Shown here piece by piece: positions 1 to 7,414 of a stretch of 21,827 nucleotides of DNA. Position 1 is the stretch's first letter. Each line of letters opens with the position of its first letter. Source of the stretch: an uncultured Holdemanella sp. (GTDB lineage Bacteria; Bacillota_I; Bacilli_A; Erysipelotrichales; Erysipelotrichaceae); assembly GCF_934772795.1 (NCBI RefSeq), contig NZ_CAKVMR010000040.1:1-21827 (forward strand), given 5' to 3'. The position numbers and the translations under genes are program-made. The notes beneath the pieces were generated by a model. It did no database searches and was not told the DNA's origin. It saw nothing but the letters and a program-made list of their open reading frames with translations.

Positions 1-737
1 GGAACAATTACAGTATTATAGTAATCCTGCAAGTCTTCATAGACCTTGTTTAAAATCAATACATCTTTTGTGTTTTTAATAGAAGCAGCCTTTGTATTGT
101 TGGGCTTTAGAATTTTAGGAACACCTCCATAAAAGTTTAAAGCTTCTATCGTACCCTGAAGAAAGTTGGGTGTTTGTTCGTTTGGAAACGCCATAACGAA
201 GCAGTAACTGCTCACACCTAAGGTTGTTGTAAAAAAATGAGCAGTCTGAAGTTCACCAGGCACATCAGTATATACAAGATCCAAAGTGTCTCCAACCCAG
301 TCTATATACATAATTTCACCAGGAACTCTGTTGATTGCCATTCTAAGATTGCTTTCCAAATGATTCTCATCAAGCCATTGTTTAAAGTAATGTTTAAATT
401 GCGTGTATTGATAGCCATCTGGATATAATTTCTTATAATCAATCCAAATAAAATACAAATTTGCCTTAGAATTTTTATCTGTAAGCTTTTTATAGACTTT
501 CTCAAAATCCGGTAACGGAGCTTCCTTTCTAGGATGTGCGTTTGGATAGAACATTTGTTCAACCATTTTTGGTGTCATAGAATGAAGTTGCTTAAGAGTT
601 ACATCCATTGTCTTAAACTTTTTCTTGATGTCAGTGATAGTGCTGTTCCCAATCGAATATCTTGTACGAATGTCGTTATAAGAGAAACCATCTTCTAACA
701 TTTCAAGAACACCAATAATTGTAGTGCTTTTCTGCAT
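1..737 (-). CDS. istA: IS21-family transposase IstA, element #1 (partial, 3' end outside window)
   Basis: I translated the reverse strand from ATG 737-735 and found 245 open codons with no stop up to the window edge. An AAAGGAGGT ribosome binding site lies 7-8 bases upstream. The N-terminal ~40 residues look like a helix-turn-helix (GFSYNDIRTRYSIGNSTITD). The catalytic core begins with a DWVGD motif near residue 146, the first Asp of the DDE triad. The second triad segment, normally PDN in this family, reads KPNNTKAA here (Asn codon at 99-101). The third acidic residue lies beyond the window. IstA cuts and joins the element ends with help from the ATPase IstB. The Asn may make the enzyme inactive, or it may be a subfamily variant. 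The family call is secure; activity is doubtful. Confidence 0.85.
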   Translation of the reverse strand, partial: MQKSTTIIGVLEMLEDGFSYNDIRTRYSIGNSTITDIKKKFKTMDVTLKQLHSMTPKMVEQMFYPNAHPRKEAPLPDFEKVYKKLTDKNSKANLYFIWIDYKKLYPDGYQYTQFKHYFKQWLDENHLESNLRMAINRVPGEIMYIDWVGDTLDLVYTDVPGELQTAHFFTTTLGVSSYCFVMAFPNEQTPNFLQGTIEALNFYGGVPKILKPNNTKAASIKNTKDVLILNKVYEDLQDYYNTVIV

Positions 738-787
738 ACAAAAAGACCTCCTTTCACTACAGTCAAACTATAGCATTAAGGAGGTCC

Positions 788-875
788 TATTACACCGGTA
801 GTACGTCATGTTGCACCGCTTCAAGCGTCATTCGAAACCGGTATGACCGCTAGGGGTGCACCGAATTAGCCGTCA
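788..875. repeat. Three terminal direct repeats of IS21 element #1
   Basis: Three copies of the pattern YRCACCG followed after 6-7 bases by CGTCA occur at about 791-807, 811-829 and 856-875. The outermost copy supplies the putative tip (CA at 875). Such arrays are the presumed IstA binding sites at IS21-family ends. The spacing is 20 and then 45 bases, so the array is irregular. Confidence 0.7.
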
Positions 876-1580
876 ATTGCATTTTAAAAGAATTGTATAA
901 GATGAGTTTCTAATACAATCTAGAATGGCATCAGCGAGTGGCCCATCGCCTAATTTGCCTAGCCAGCCTTCAGGAGCCCATTGACTGCAGTAAATTGTCG
1001 ATTTTTTATCAGTTCTTGATTGTATCACTTCAAATAAATCGTTCCGTTCGCATTCACTGATGGTTGTTAATAAGAATTCATCTAGAATCAATAAATCAAC
1101 TTTGGAAAGTTTTTTCATATATTTTTTGTAATGCCCTTGAATCTTTGCTTCTTCAATTTCCTGAAACAAGTCTGGCAAACGAATATATTGAACTTTGTAT
1201 CTTTCCATACATGCATTAACTCCAAAAGCGTTTGAAATCCAAGTCTTTCCCGATCCAGATGCACCAATCAAAATAATGCTCAGTTTCTGCTGGATATATT
1301 CATTTGTACTCAGTTCTTCTATCAAGCCTCTGTTGATTTCACGGTCAGGCTTATAATTGATATTTTGTAGATTTGCGTTTGAATCATAGAAGTTGGCGTT
1401 TTTGATGTAGCGCTTAACTGTGCGATTGATTTGCGAATCATATTCTTTGATGACCATGGCTTCCAATCTTTCTTCAAAAGTCATATTTTGTATACTCGGA
1501 TTTTCAGACTTATCTTTATATTCTTCAGCCATGATAGGCAATCTCATTTCTCTTAGTTTTTCATATAATTCTTGATTCAT
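873..1580 (-). CDS. istB: IS21-family ATP-binding protein IstB (C-terminus cut by neighbouring IS)
   Basis: IstB is the AAA+ ATPase that helps the IstA transposase choose and capture target DNA. The 235-aa product has the family's N-terminal helical segment, a Walker A motif GASGSGKT near residues 105-112, a Walker B motif LLILDEF near 163-169, and the C-terminal GPLADAILD motif. Relatives usually run about 10 residues further, ending in a short basic tail. Here the frame ends in KCN and the stop TGA (875-873) is the first three bases of IS element #1. The start overlaps the istA stop by one base (TAATG), which implies translational coupling. It may still fold, but the loss of its tail makes full activity uncertain. 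Confidence 0.88.
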   Translation of the reverse strand: MNQELYEKLREMRLPIMAEEYKDKSENPSIQNMTFEERLEAMVIKEYDSQINRTVKRYIKNANFYDSNANLQNINYKPDREINRGLIEELSTNEYIQQKLSIILIGASGSGKTWISNAFGVNACMERYKVQYIRLPDLFQEIEEAKIQGHYKKYMKKLSKVDLLILDEFLLTTISECERNDLFEVIQSRTDKKSTIYCSQWAPEGWLGKLGDGPLADAILDCIRNSSYTILLKCN

Positions 1581-3121
1581 TACTTTTTACCCCCATAATA
1601 TTCAGTTCCACGAGTGAATGCATATGTAGTATCTTCTTTATTTGTCATACGTTCAGTTTCGCGTTTTACTTCATCTTGACCTGATTCTAGAATCAACTTA
1701 ATATTCTTATAGGTAGGATTAGATAAGCGAGAAAGCGCCAACTTACATGCATTTTCTAATCTTGCCTGCGAATATTTATCAGACAATTTCAAAATAGACA
1801 AACATCCCTTGTAGGCTTGTTCTTCTACTTTATAACGACTAAACATAAGAGTGATTAGTTCAACAGTGGAAGGACCTATTGTTGCAGCCCAATTCATAAA
1901 GCGTTCTTTATTCCACTGGAACAATTGGTGGTTCTTTGGCATATGCGCCTCATTGGTAGAATACTGATTGCGATGACCATATAAGCGTTTATGTTGGCAG
2001 ATCTGATTCTTTTTATAATAAACAGTGACTGTATCTTTTGTCAGTTTTACTTCCACTCGTTTTCCAACATATTCATAAGGAATTGAATAATTCATTTTTT
2101 CTACTTGAATATGATAATTTAGCTGGACTGTTGCCATTTTCCATTCACTCAATTCAAATGGATGTTCTGGCAATGGATTCATATAATCTTTTTCTTCATT
2201 CATATAAACAGATTTTCTAGAACCTTCACGCTTTTGGAATTCTTCATTATTTAATTTGTTCATTTCAATATAGATGGCTTTATTCAATGATTCAAAAGTA
2301 AAGAATGTTCGATTACGTAAAATACCAATTATCGTTGTAGCCATACTGAATACAGATCCTTCTGCAGCTCCTTTATCTTTTGGCATTTTAACGCGTGCAG
2401 GAATAACAGCCATTCCATAATAGTCTGCCATTTCCTGGTAAGATTTATTCAAAACAGGATCCTCATACTTCTTGTGTTCAGTAACACCGGTTTTAAGATT
2501 ATCTGGAACAAGAATGCGTGAGACACCACCAAAATATTCAAATGCGTGAATATGACAATTAATCCAATTCTTAGAATCCATCCGAGGACAAGCCTCTACA
2601 TAACAGTACATGCTGAATGGAAGCACGGCTACAAACATATAAGCAGTAACATCCTGGTTCAATGAGCGATCATGAACCTTCATTGTCTTACCATCCCAGT
2701 CAACCATTATCCTATCCCCAGGCTTATGCGTGATATGCATCGTAAGCTTGTTCTTTTTTACATAGCTCGAGTAATTGTTACAAAATGCACTGTACTTTAG
2801 ATATACCTTATGCGTACTTTTACATTGATCCACATATTCTTTCCAAAGCATTTTTAAACTGACTCCAACCTTCAAAAGCTCCTTATGCACATATGCATAG
2901 TCAGGCTGTTCAAAAGAAACATCTATTCCATTTGATGGAAAAAGAAGTTCATTAATTTGGGATTCGCTTAAATTGTAAGCAGTGTTCCAATAGACACCTG
3001 CAGCATCTGCTGCATCAAATACATCACGAACAGTATTTCGTGACACTTTCAGCATTCTAGCGATTTCACGCTGAGAATGATTCTCAAACCTAAGTTCAAG
3101 AATTCGTTTTAAATCTCGCAT
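1580..3121 (-). CDS. istA: IS21-family transposase IstA, element #2
   Basis: This 513-aa DDE transposase is about full length for the family. A helix-turn-helix lies in the first ~40 residues (SQREIARMLKVSRNTVRDV). The catalytic residues look intact: Asp in RIMVDWDGKT, Asp in ILVPDNLKTG, and Glu in MPKDKGAAEGSV. I placed the start at ATG 3121-3119 because a GGAGGTG site lies 8 bases upstream. The longer frame, from TTG at 3145, would bury that site in the coding region. istB follows with a one-base overlap. The gene appears undamaged, but mobility of the whole unit is doubtful because the left IS end is missing and IstB is shortened. Confidence 0.92.
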   Translation of the reverse strand: MRDLKRILELRFENHSQREIARMLKVSRNTVRDVFDAADAAGVYWNTAYNLSESQINELLFPSNGIDVSFEQPDYAYVHKELLKVGVSLKMLWKEYVDQCKSTHKVYLKYSAFCNNYSSYVKKNKLTMHITHKPGDRIMVDWDGKTMKVHDRSLNQDVTAYMFVAVLPFSMYCYVEACPRMDSKNWINCHIHAFEYFGGVSRILVPDNLKTGVTEHKKYEDPVLNKSYQEMADYYGMAVIPARVKMPKDKGAAEGSVFSMATTIIGILRNRTFFTFESLNKAIYIEMNKLNNEEFQKREGSRKSVYMNEEKDYMNPLPEHPFELSEWKMATVQLNYHIQVEKMNYSIPYEYVGKRVEVKLTKDTVTVYYKKNQICQHKRLYGHRNQYSTNEAHMPKNHQLFQWNKERFMNWAATIGPSTVELITLMFSRYKVEEQAYKGCLSILKLSDKYSQARLENACKLALSRLSNPTYKNIKLILESGQDEVKRETERMTNKEDTTYAFTRGTEYYGGKK

Positions 3122-3149
3122 AAAAAAAACACCTCCAATTCGCAAGATC

Positions 3150-3170
3150 TGTAGAACTTAATATTCTACA
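3150..3170. promoter_or_regulatory. Inverted repeat in the istA leader of element #2
   Basis: A perfect 7-bp inverted repeat, TGTAGAA and TTCTACA, is separated by 7 bases and lies 29-49 bases upstream of the istA start. It could be an operator, or an RNA hairpin limiting transposase expression. No protein partner is evident. Confidence 0.35.
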
Positions 3171-3198
3171 AATACATCTTACAACTGAAGGTGTATAA

Positions 3199-3264
3199 AC
3201 GGCTCTGATTAATGGATTGGGTGGCTCTCAGTGCTGGACGGTGTGGCTCTGAATGCGTGGAATA
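3199..3264. repeat. Three 22-bp terminal repeats at the right end of IS21 element #2
   Basis: Three adjacent units of exactly 22 bases begin at 3199, 3221 and 3243. Each contains GGCTCT, then an A two bases later, then TGG in its second half. The strict period, about two helical turns, and the position outside istA fit multiple transposase binding sites at an IS21 end. Confidence 0.75.
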
Positions 3265-4311
3265 CTCAGAATAATAAAATTTGAAAAAACTGATGATATT
3301 ATCTTGGATATGAAATACATTATTGATAGCTCTCAAAAGAGTGCATATCAAGCTATAAATGTTGCGTTAGTATCTCGTAACTGGTTAATTGGTTATCGAA
3401 TTGCAGAAGAAATTTTAAATGGAGAAGATCGTGCTGAATATGGTAGCAAAGTTATTAAGAATTTATCAAAAGAACTTACTAAGTTATATGGGAAAGGTTA
3501 TACGAAGACAAATTTATATAACTTTTATTTGTTTTATAAACTGTATCCTAAAATTTTCCACTCAGCGAGTGGAAAATTTGAATCTATTCTGAGTTGGACG
3601 CATTATAGAATATTGATACAAGTAAAAGATAAAATTGCTAGAGATTGGTATGAAAAAGAAGCAATGAATGAATCTTGGAGTGTTAGAACTTTACAAAGAA
3701 ATATATCTTCTCAATATTACTATCGTTTACTCCAAACACAGAAGAAAAGTTTGGTTGAAAATGAAATGAAAGAATTAACGGCTGATTATCAAAATGATAA
3801 GTTAGAGTTTATTAAAAATCCAGTAGTGGCAGAATTTCTAGGGTTAGCACAGAATACAGATTTTACAGAAACAGAACTCGAAAAAAGTATTATCTCAAAC
3901 ATTCAAAAATTTTTAATGGAACTAGGAAAAGGGTATGCATTTGTTGCAAGACAGCAACATATCCATACAGAGAAACAGGAATATTTTATTGATTTAGTAT
4001 TCTATAATTATTATTTGAAATGTTTTGTTTTAATTGATTTAAAAACGAGTAAAGTGACACATCAAGATGTTGGACAAATGGATATGTATGTAAGAATGTA
4101 CGATGAATTAAAACGCACAGAAGGAGATAATCCAACCATTGGTATTATTTTATGTTCTGATACGGATGAAGATATTGCAAGATATTCAATTCTAAAGGGT
4201 AATGAACAATTATTTGCAAGTAAGTATAAATTATATTTACCTAGTGAAGAAGAATTACGAGCAGAAATCGAAACGCAAAAGACGATGTATAAATTGCAAC
4301 ATCAAAAATAA
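3253..4311 (+). CDS. DUF1016/YhcG-type PD-(D/E)XK nuclease-domain protein, 5' end altered by IS
   Basis: The N-terminal half is the DUF1016 helical region (QAINVALVSRNWLIGYRIAE, then YGSKVIKNLSKEL and YGKGYTKTNLYNF). The C-terminal half is a YhcG-like nuclease fold with the conserved stretch FIDLVFYN...FVLIDLKT, which supplies the Asp and Asp-x-Lys of the PD-(D/E)XK site. DUF1016 proteins are scattered and often plasmid- or island-borne; their cellular role is not settled. The first five or so codons (3253 to about 3267) derive from the end of IS21 element #2 and no ribosome binding site precedes them. Family-like sequence begins around FEKTDD (3286), so the native start seems lost. ATG 3310 is an alternative start with only a weak site. 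The nuclease part is intact, but expression is uncertain. Confidence 0.85.
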   Translation: MRGILRIIKFEKTDDIILDMKYIIDSSQKSAYQAINVALVSRNWLIGYRIAEEILNGEDRAEYGSKVIKNLSKELTKLYGKGYTKTNLYNFYLFYKLYPKIFHSASGKFESILSWTHYRILIQVKDKIARDWYEKEAMNESWSVRTLQRNISSQYYYRLLQTQKKSLVENEMKELTADYQNDKLEFIKNPVVAEFLGLAQNTDFTETELEKSIISNIQKFLMELGKGYAFVARQQHIHTEKQEYFIDLVFYNYYLKCFVLIDLKTSKVTHQDVGQMDMYVRMYDELKRTEGDNPTIGIILCSDTDEDIARYSILKGNEQLFASKYKLYLPSEEELRAEIETQKTMYKLQHQK

Positions 4312-4373
4312 TTAAAGTGATTGGATTTTAATGATATATCATAGTACAGCAATTTGAAGTGAAGCTATAAAAA

Positions 4374-4580
4374 TGTGTTAGTGGAATTCATGATAATTAT
4401 GAACCAAAAGAATTGGTTGGAAAGACTGCAATTGCGATTGTAAACTTACTACCAAGAAAAATGATGGGTATTAATTCTGAAGGTATGTTGATCTCAGCTT
4501 TACATGAAGAAGATGGTCATGAAGGACTAAACTTATTGATGGTTGATGACAAGATTCCTGCAGGTGCTAAGCTTTACTAA
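4374..4580 (+). pseudogene. metG: 3' fragment of methionyl-tRNA synthetase (C-terminal tRNA-binding domain)
   Basis: An open frame without a start reads VSGIHDNYEPKELVGKTA, then IAIVNLLPRKMMGINSEG, MLISALHEEDG and KIPAGAKLY to the TAA at 4578-4580. This is the end of the OB-fold tRNA-binding domain found at the C-terminus of bacterial MetG (family pattern VSGIA..Y.PEELVGK...ANL.P.KLMG..S.GM.L.A). A stop lies two codons upstream of VSGI in the same frame, so the ~65 residues cannot be part of a longer gene here. It keeps a strong terminator 30 bases downstream. It could instead derive from a free-standing Csa-like tRNA-binding protein, but the tail looks like MetG. Confidence 0.8.
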
Positions 4581-4609
4581 AATAGAAAAGCATATTGATT
4601 TAACTATTG

Positions 4610-4649
4610 AACAACTCTCTGATTATAAAGGAGAGTTGTTTTTTTTTTT
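4610..4649 (+). terminator. Intrinsic terminator of the metG fragment
   Basis: A perfect 10-bp stem (AACAACTCTC with GAGAGTTGTT) closes an 11-base loop and is followed by an uninterrupted T run to 4649. It lies 30 bases past the metG-fragment stop and is probably the original metG terminator. Confidence 0.88.
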
Positions 4650-4736
4650 GTATTATATGAATTTTAAATTCTTGTTAGGAATTGAAGAAAAAGTTAAAAA
4701 ATATAAAGTATAATAACTGTGAAAGGAATTGATAGA

Positions 4737-6410
4737 ATGAAATTATTACCGACGGGAATTGAAAATTTTAAAACTATGATTGATAAAAGTGCTTATTATG
4801 TGGATAAGACAAATTTCATTGAAGATGTATTAAATGAACAAGTTGTTTCATATACAAGGCCTAGAAGATTTGGTAAAACTCTGAATATGTCGATGCTCTA
4901 TTATTTCTTTTCAATCAACGAGAAAGAAAATTCTTATCTATTTAATGGTTTAAATATTTCGAAGAATAAGGATGCTTTAAAGTATCAAAATAAGTATCCA
5001 ACGATTTTTATTTCTTTAAAGGAAATGAAAAGCTTAACTTTTGATGCGCAAATTTCATCTTTTTCAAATGTGATTTATGAATTGTTAGAGAAAAACTTAG
5101 AAATATTATCTTCTGATCAATTGTCGGATACAACTAAAGATATTTTAAATAAATTGCATAATCGTTCATCTTGTATTGAAGATTTAAAAATTTCCTTGAG
5201 AGTTATAACGAATGCTTTGTATGCTTATTATCAACAAAAGGTCATTGTATTAATTGATGAATATGATGTTCCTTTACAATCTGCATATCAAAATGATTAT
5301 TATGAAGAAATGGTTGAGTTTTTAAGAAGTGTTTTTTCTTCAGCACTTAAAACCAACGATGCTTTAGAAAAAGGTGTTATGACCGGGTGTCTTCGTATTT
5401 CTAAGGAAAGTATTTTTACTGGATTGAATAATTTTACTGCTTATTCTGTTTTAAATAATATTAGTAGTGAATCTTTTGGGTTTACTGAATCAGAAGTTAA
5501 GCAGTTGTTGAAAGATTATAATCTTTCCGAAAAGATGAATGAAGTAAAAGAGTGGTATGATGGATATCAATTTGGTAATAAAGAAATTTACAATCCCTGG
5601 AGTACATTGATGTATGTTAAAAATATAATGCAAGATGTGTCTTTTAAACCAATTTCTTTTTGGGCAAATACCAGTGGAAATGATCTTGTTGTTAAGTATA
5701 TTCAAAATGGGGATAAAAAATTACGCAAGGAGTTTGATGTATTAATGAGTGGTCAATCACTCATTAAATATATCAAGCCTGAACTTACGTATCGTGAAAT
5801 GGATAATATCAATAATATTTATAGCTTTCTATTACTAACTGGATATTTAAAGGCCATTAAAGATAGGGGAGAAAACCAATACGAATTGATTATCCCGAAT
5901 AAGGAAGTTTATGAAATCTATAAACAATCCTTCATGTCATATTTTGAAGATTATACAACAAGTAGAAAAGGTGAACTGTATCAAGAACTTGTGGATGGTG
6001 ATGCAAAGAAAGTAAATCTATTGTTGAATGATATTCTATTAAGAAGTATTAGTTATTTCGATAATCAAGAATCCTTTTATCATGGATTTCTAGTAGGATT
6101 GTTGAATGATTATGAGGTGGTATCCAATAGAGAATCTGGAAATGGTAGATTTGATGTATGCGTTTTACCAGAAAACATACTTGGAACAGTGGTGCTTATT
6201 GAGTGTAAACATTCAATAAGTGAAGATGATTTGATTGATGATGCCAAAGAAGGCGCAAGACAAATTGTCGAACAAAAATATCTTGAAGAACATAGATTTA
6301 AAAAATATGAAAATGCAATTGGCTACGGAATATCTTTTTATAAAAAACAGTGCTTTGTAGTCAAAGTGAGATATGATTCTGAAGGTAAATATTCTACTCT
6401 TTTCACTTGA
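4737..6410 (+). CDS. AAA-ATPase-like protein with C-terminal PD-(D/E)XK nuclease domain (AAA-ATPase_like/PDDEXK_9)
   Basis: This 557-aa protein has the hallmark N-terminus of the AAA-ATPase_like family: LLPTGIENFKTMIDK, YYVDKT and a Walker A-type segment RPRRFGKTLN near residues 41-50. A Walker B-type IVLIDEYDVPL follows near residue 175. The last ~90 residues form a PD-(D/E)XK module with GRFDVCVLP (Asp about 473) and VVLIECKHS (Glu 489, Lys 491), then ARQIVEQKY. Such genes occur in many copies in gut anaerobes and their function is unproven; defence or mobile-element roles are guesses. I chose ATG 4737 because AAAGGA lies 9 bases upstream; the in-frame GTG at 4719 has no site. The gene is complete and single, with a terminator at 6486. 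Confidence 0.88.
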   Translation: MKLLPTGIENFKTMIDKSAYYVDKTNFIEDVLNEQVVSYTRPRRFGKTLNMSMLYYFFSINEKENSYLFNGLNISKNKDALKYQNKYPTIFISLKEMKSLTFDAQISSFSNVIYELLEKNLEILSSDQLSDTTKDILNKLHNRSSCIEDLKISLRVITNALYAYYQQKVIVLIDEYDVPLQSAYQNDYYEEMVEFLRSVFSSALKTNDALEKGVMTGCLRISKESIFTGLNNFTAYSVLNNISSESFGFTESEVKQLLKDYNLSEKMNEVKEWYDGYQFGNKEIYNPWSTLMYVKNIMQDVSFKPISFWANTSGNDLVVKYIQNGDKKLRKEFDVLMSGQSLIKYIKPELTYREMDNINNIYSFLLLTGYLKAIKDRGENQYELIIPNKEVYEIYKQSFMSYFEDYTTSRKGELYQELVDGDAKKVNLLLNDILLRSISYFDNQESFYHGFLVGLLNDYEVVSNRESGNGRFDVCVLPENILGTVVLIECKHSISEDDLIDDAKEGARQIVEQKYLEEHRFKKYENAIGYGISFYKKQCFVVKVRYDSEGKYSTLFT

Positions 6411-6434
6411 ATTAACAAATAATAACACAATACA

Positions 6435-6480
6435 TTGAAGAAACGGCATAAATCGCATGAAATGACTTTGAAGAAATGGA
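6435..6480. repeat. 33-bp tandem repeat cluster A (about 1.4 units), possible IS-end relic
   Basis: A unit starting TTGAAGAAAC at 6435 is followed exactly 33 bases later (6468) by TTGAAGAAAT. The unit matches the cluster at 14831 closely: TTGAAGAAAYGG, then TAAAT, then a G/C-containing segment and ACT. It lies between the ATPase stop and its terminator. Confidence 0.65.
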
Positions 6481-6485
6481 AATTG

Positions 6486-6517
6486 GACAATTCTTAATAA
6501 GGGTTGTCTTTTCTTTT
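6486..6517 (+). terminator. Intrinsic terminator downstream of the AAA-ATPase-like gene
   Basis: The segment GACAATTCTT pairs with AAGGGTTGTC over 10 bp, including two G-U pairs. The loop is 3 bases and TTTTCTTTT follows. Confidence 0.7.
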
Positions 6518-6574
6518 GACGATATTATTCTTGCATGTCATTCATTGCGGTGCTAAACTGAAGCCAAGAAGAAA

Positions 6575-6590
6575 GTTAGTTTAATCTAAC
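6575..6590. promoter_or_regulatory. Palindromic site upstream of the hydrolase run (TTAG/CTAA type)
   Basis: The 16-base sequence GTTAGTTTAATCTAAC is an inverted repeat (GTTAG and CTAAC) ending 5 bases before the ribosome binding site of the first hydrolase. It matches 12 of 16 positions of the site at 11184-11199 ahead of the ABC genes. TTAG...CTAA half-sites are known for SlyA/MarR-type regulators. An operator role is inferred. Confidence 0.4.
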
Positions 6591-6605
6591 AATTTGAGGT
6601 TGATT

Positions 6606-7373
6606 ATGAAGTTTTATGAAAGTGGAGATCAAAGTAAACCAGTCATCTTTTTGTTTCCAGGCACTTGTTGTTTATATAGTAGTTTTGATCATGTATTAGA
6701 AGGATTACATGCATATTTTTATACGGTAGCTATTTCATATGATGGCTTTGATCCAAATGAGAATACGCAATTTCATTCGATGGAAGAAGAGTGTGAAAAG
6801 ATTGAACAAGAAATTATGGATCATTATGGTGGAAGAATTAAAGCAGCCTATGGATGCTCGCTTGGAGGAAGTTTTGTTTCTTTGTTGATTCAAAGAAAAA
6901 GAATTCATATAGATCATGGCATTATTGGAAGTAGTGATATGGATGAGGCAGGAAAGGTGATGGCTACAATTCAAGCGTCTATAGTAACACCAATTATGTA
7001 TAAAATGGTGCATACTGGAAAACTTCCAAAATTGATGGAGAAAAAGAAAGCTCAAATGGATGATTCGAAGAAGGAATTGGTGAATGGATTTTTAGATATG
7101 TTTGGATTAGGAAGTCCTTGGATTACGAAGAGTAGTATTTATAATCAATTCTATTCGGATTTAGTGACGAAAGTCCAACATAATATGGATGTATCGGGAA
7201 CAAAAATTCATGTATTCTATGCGACAAAGATGGGTGAAAAATACGAAAAGAGATATCATACATATTTTAAGAATCCGGATATTCATAAATATGATATGCA
7301 GCATGAAGAATTATTTTGTTGCCATGCTGACAAGTGGGTAGAAGAAGTAAGAAGTGTTGTGAAAGGAATATAG
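6606..7373 (+). CDS. Alpha/beta hydrolase
   Basis: This 255-aa cytoplasmic protein starts with a beta strand leading into an oxyanion-type loop (VIFLFPGTCC). It has a nucleophile elbow GCSLGG with Ser85, and a likely catalytic His in the C-terminal MQHEELFCCHADKW stretch. Fold and length fit small esterase, lipase or acyltransferase-like hydrolases; the substrate is unknown. It resembles the second hydrolase at 8082 in layout and length. I chose ATG 6606 because TTGAGGT lies 5-6 bases upstream; the TTG at 6594 would overlap that site. The methyltransferase gene follows after 41 bases, which suggests one transcript. Confidence 0.85.
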   Translation: MKFYESGDQSKPVIFLFPGTCCLYSSFDHVLEGLHAYFYTVAISYDGFDPNENTQFHSMEEECEKIEQEIMDHYGGRIKAAYGCSLGGSFVSLLIQRKRIHIDHGIIGSSDMDEAGKVMATIQASIVTPIMYKMVHTGKLPKLMEKKKAQMDDSKKELVNGFLDMFGLGSPWITKSSIYNQFYSDLVTKVQHNMDVSGTKIHVFYATKMGEKYEKRYHTYFKNPDIHKYDMQHEELFCCHADKWVEEVRSVVKGI

Positions 7374-7414
7374 AAAATAGTATTTTGAAGAATGGAAAAG
7401 AGGTGAAGTTGGAT

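Larger units (their letters stand above)
1..875 (-). mobile_element. IS21-family element #1, partial (runs off the left edge)
   Basis: The element consists of an istA-type transposase gene read leftward from 737 plus about 140 bp of terminal DNA. On the + strand the end holds three direct copies of a unit CACCG-N6/7-CGTCA, beginning near 793, 813 and 858. The outermost copy finishes in CA at 875, so the minus-strand tip begins TGACGG. IS21 elements are known for TG...CA tips and several terminal repeats, which fixes this boundary fairly well. The istB gene and the other end would lie left of the window. The tip lies directly against the 3' end of the istB of element #2, so this element probably landed inside element #2. 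Confidence 0.8.
876..3268 (-). mobile_element. IS21-family element #2, left end missing
   Basis: It carries complete istA and nearly complete istB in the usual order on the minus strand. The right end has three 22-bp direct repeats (GGCTCT at 3201, 3223 and 3245) and a possible CA tip at 3267-3268. No matching inverted copy (TCAGAGCC) occurs left of istB. Instead the tip of element #1 begins immediately after the last istB sense codon. The left end was therefore probably separated by the insertion of element #1 and may lie outside the window. The right boundary is uncertain by a few bases. Confidence 0.75.

Noticed and set aside
302..562. 86-aa minus-strand open frame
   Set aside because: It lies in another frame of the continuous IstA coding region (1-737), has low-complexity composition and no ribosome binding site.
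3166..3351. 61-aa minus-strand frame across the IS end
   Set aside because: It is made of the terminal repeats plus antisense DUF1016 sequence; no start signal or protein-like sequence is seen.
6435..6480. CRISPR-like array (regular repeats, also at 14831 and 19121)
   Set aside because: There are only 1.4 to 4.5 units, whole units are conserved and no unique spacers separate short repeats. No cas gene is present.
6735..7055. 106-aa frame antisense to the first hydrolase
   Set aside because: Its His/Ile/Phe-rich composition mirrors the opposite strand, and the sense gene is well supported.
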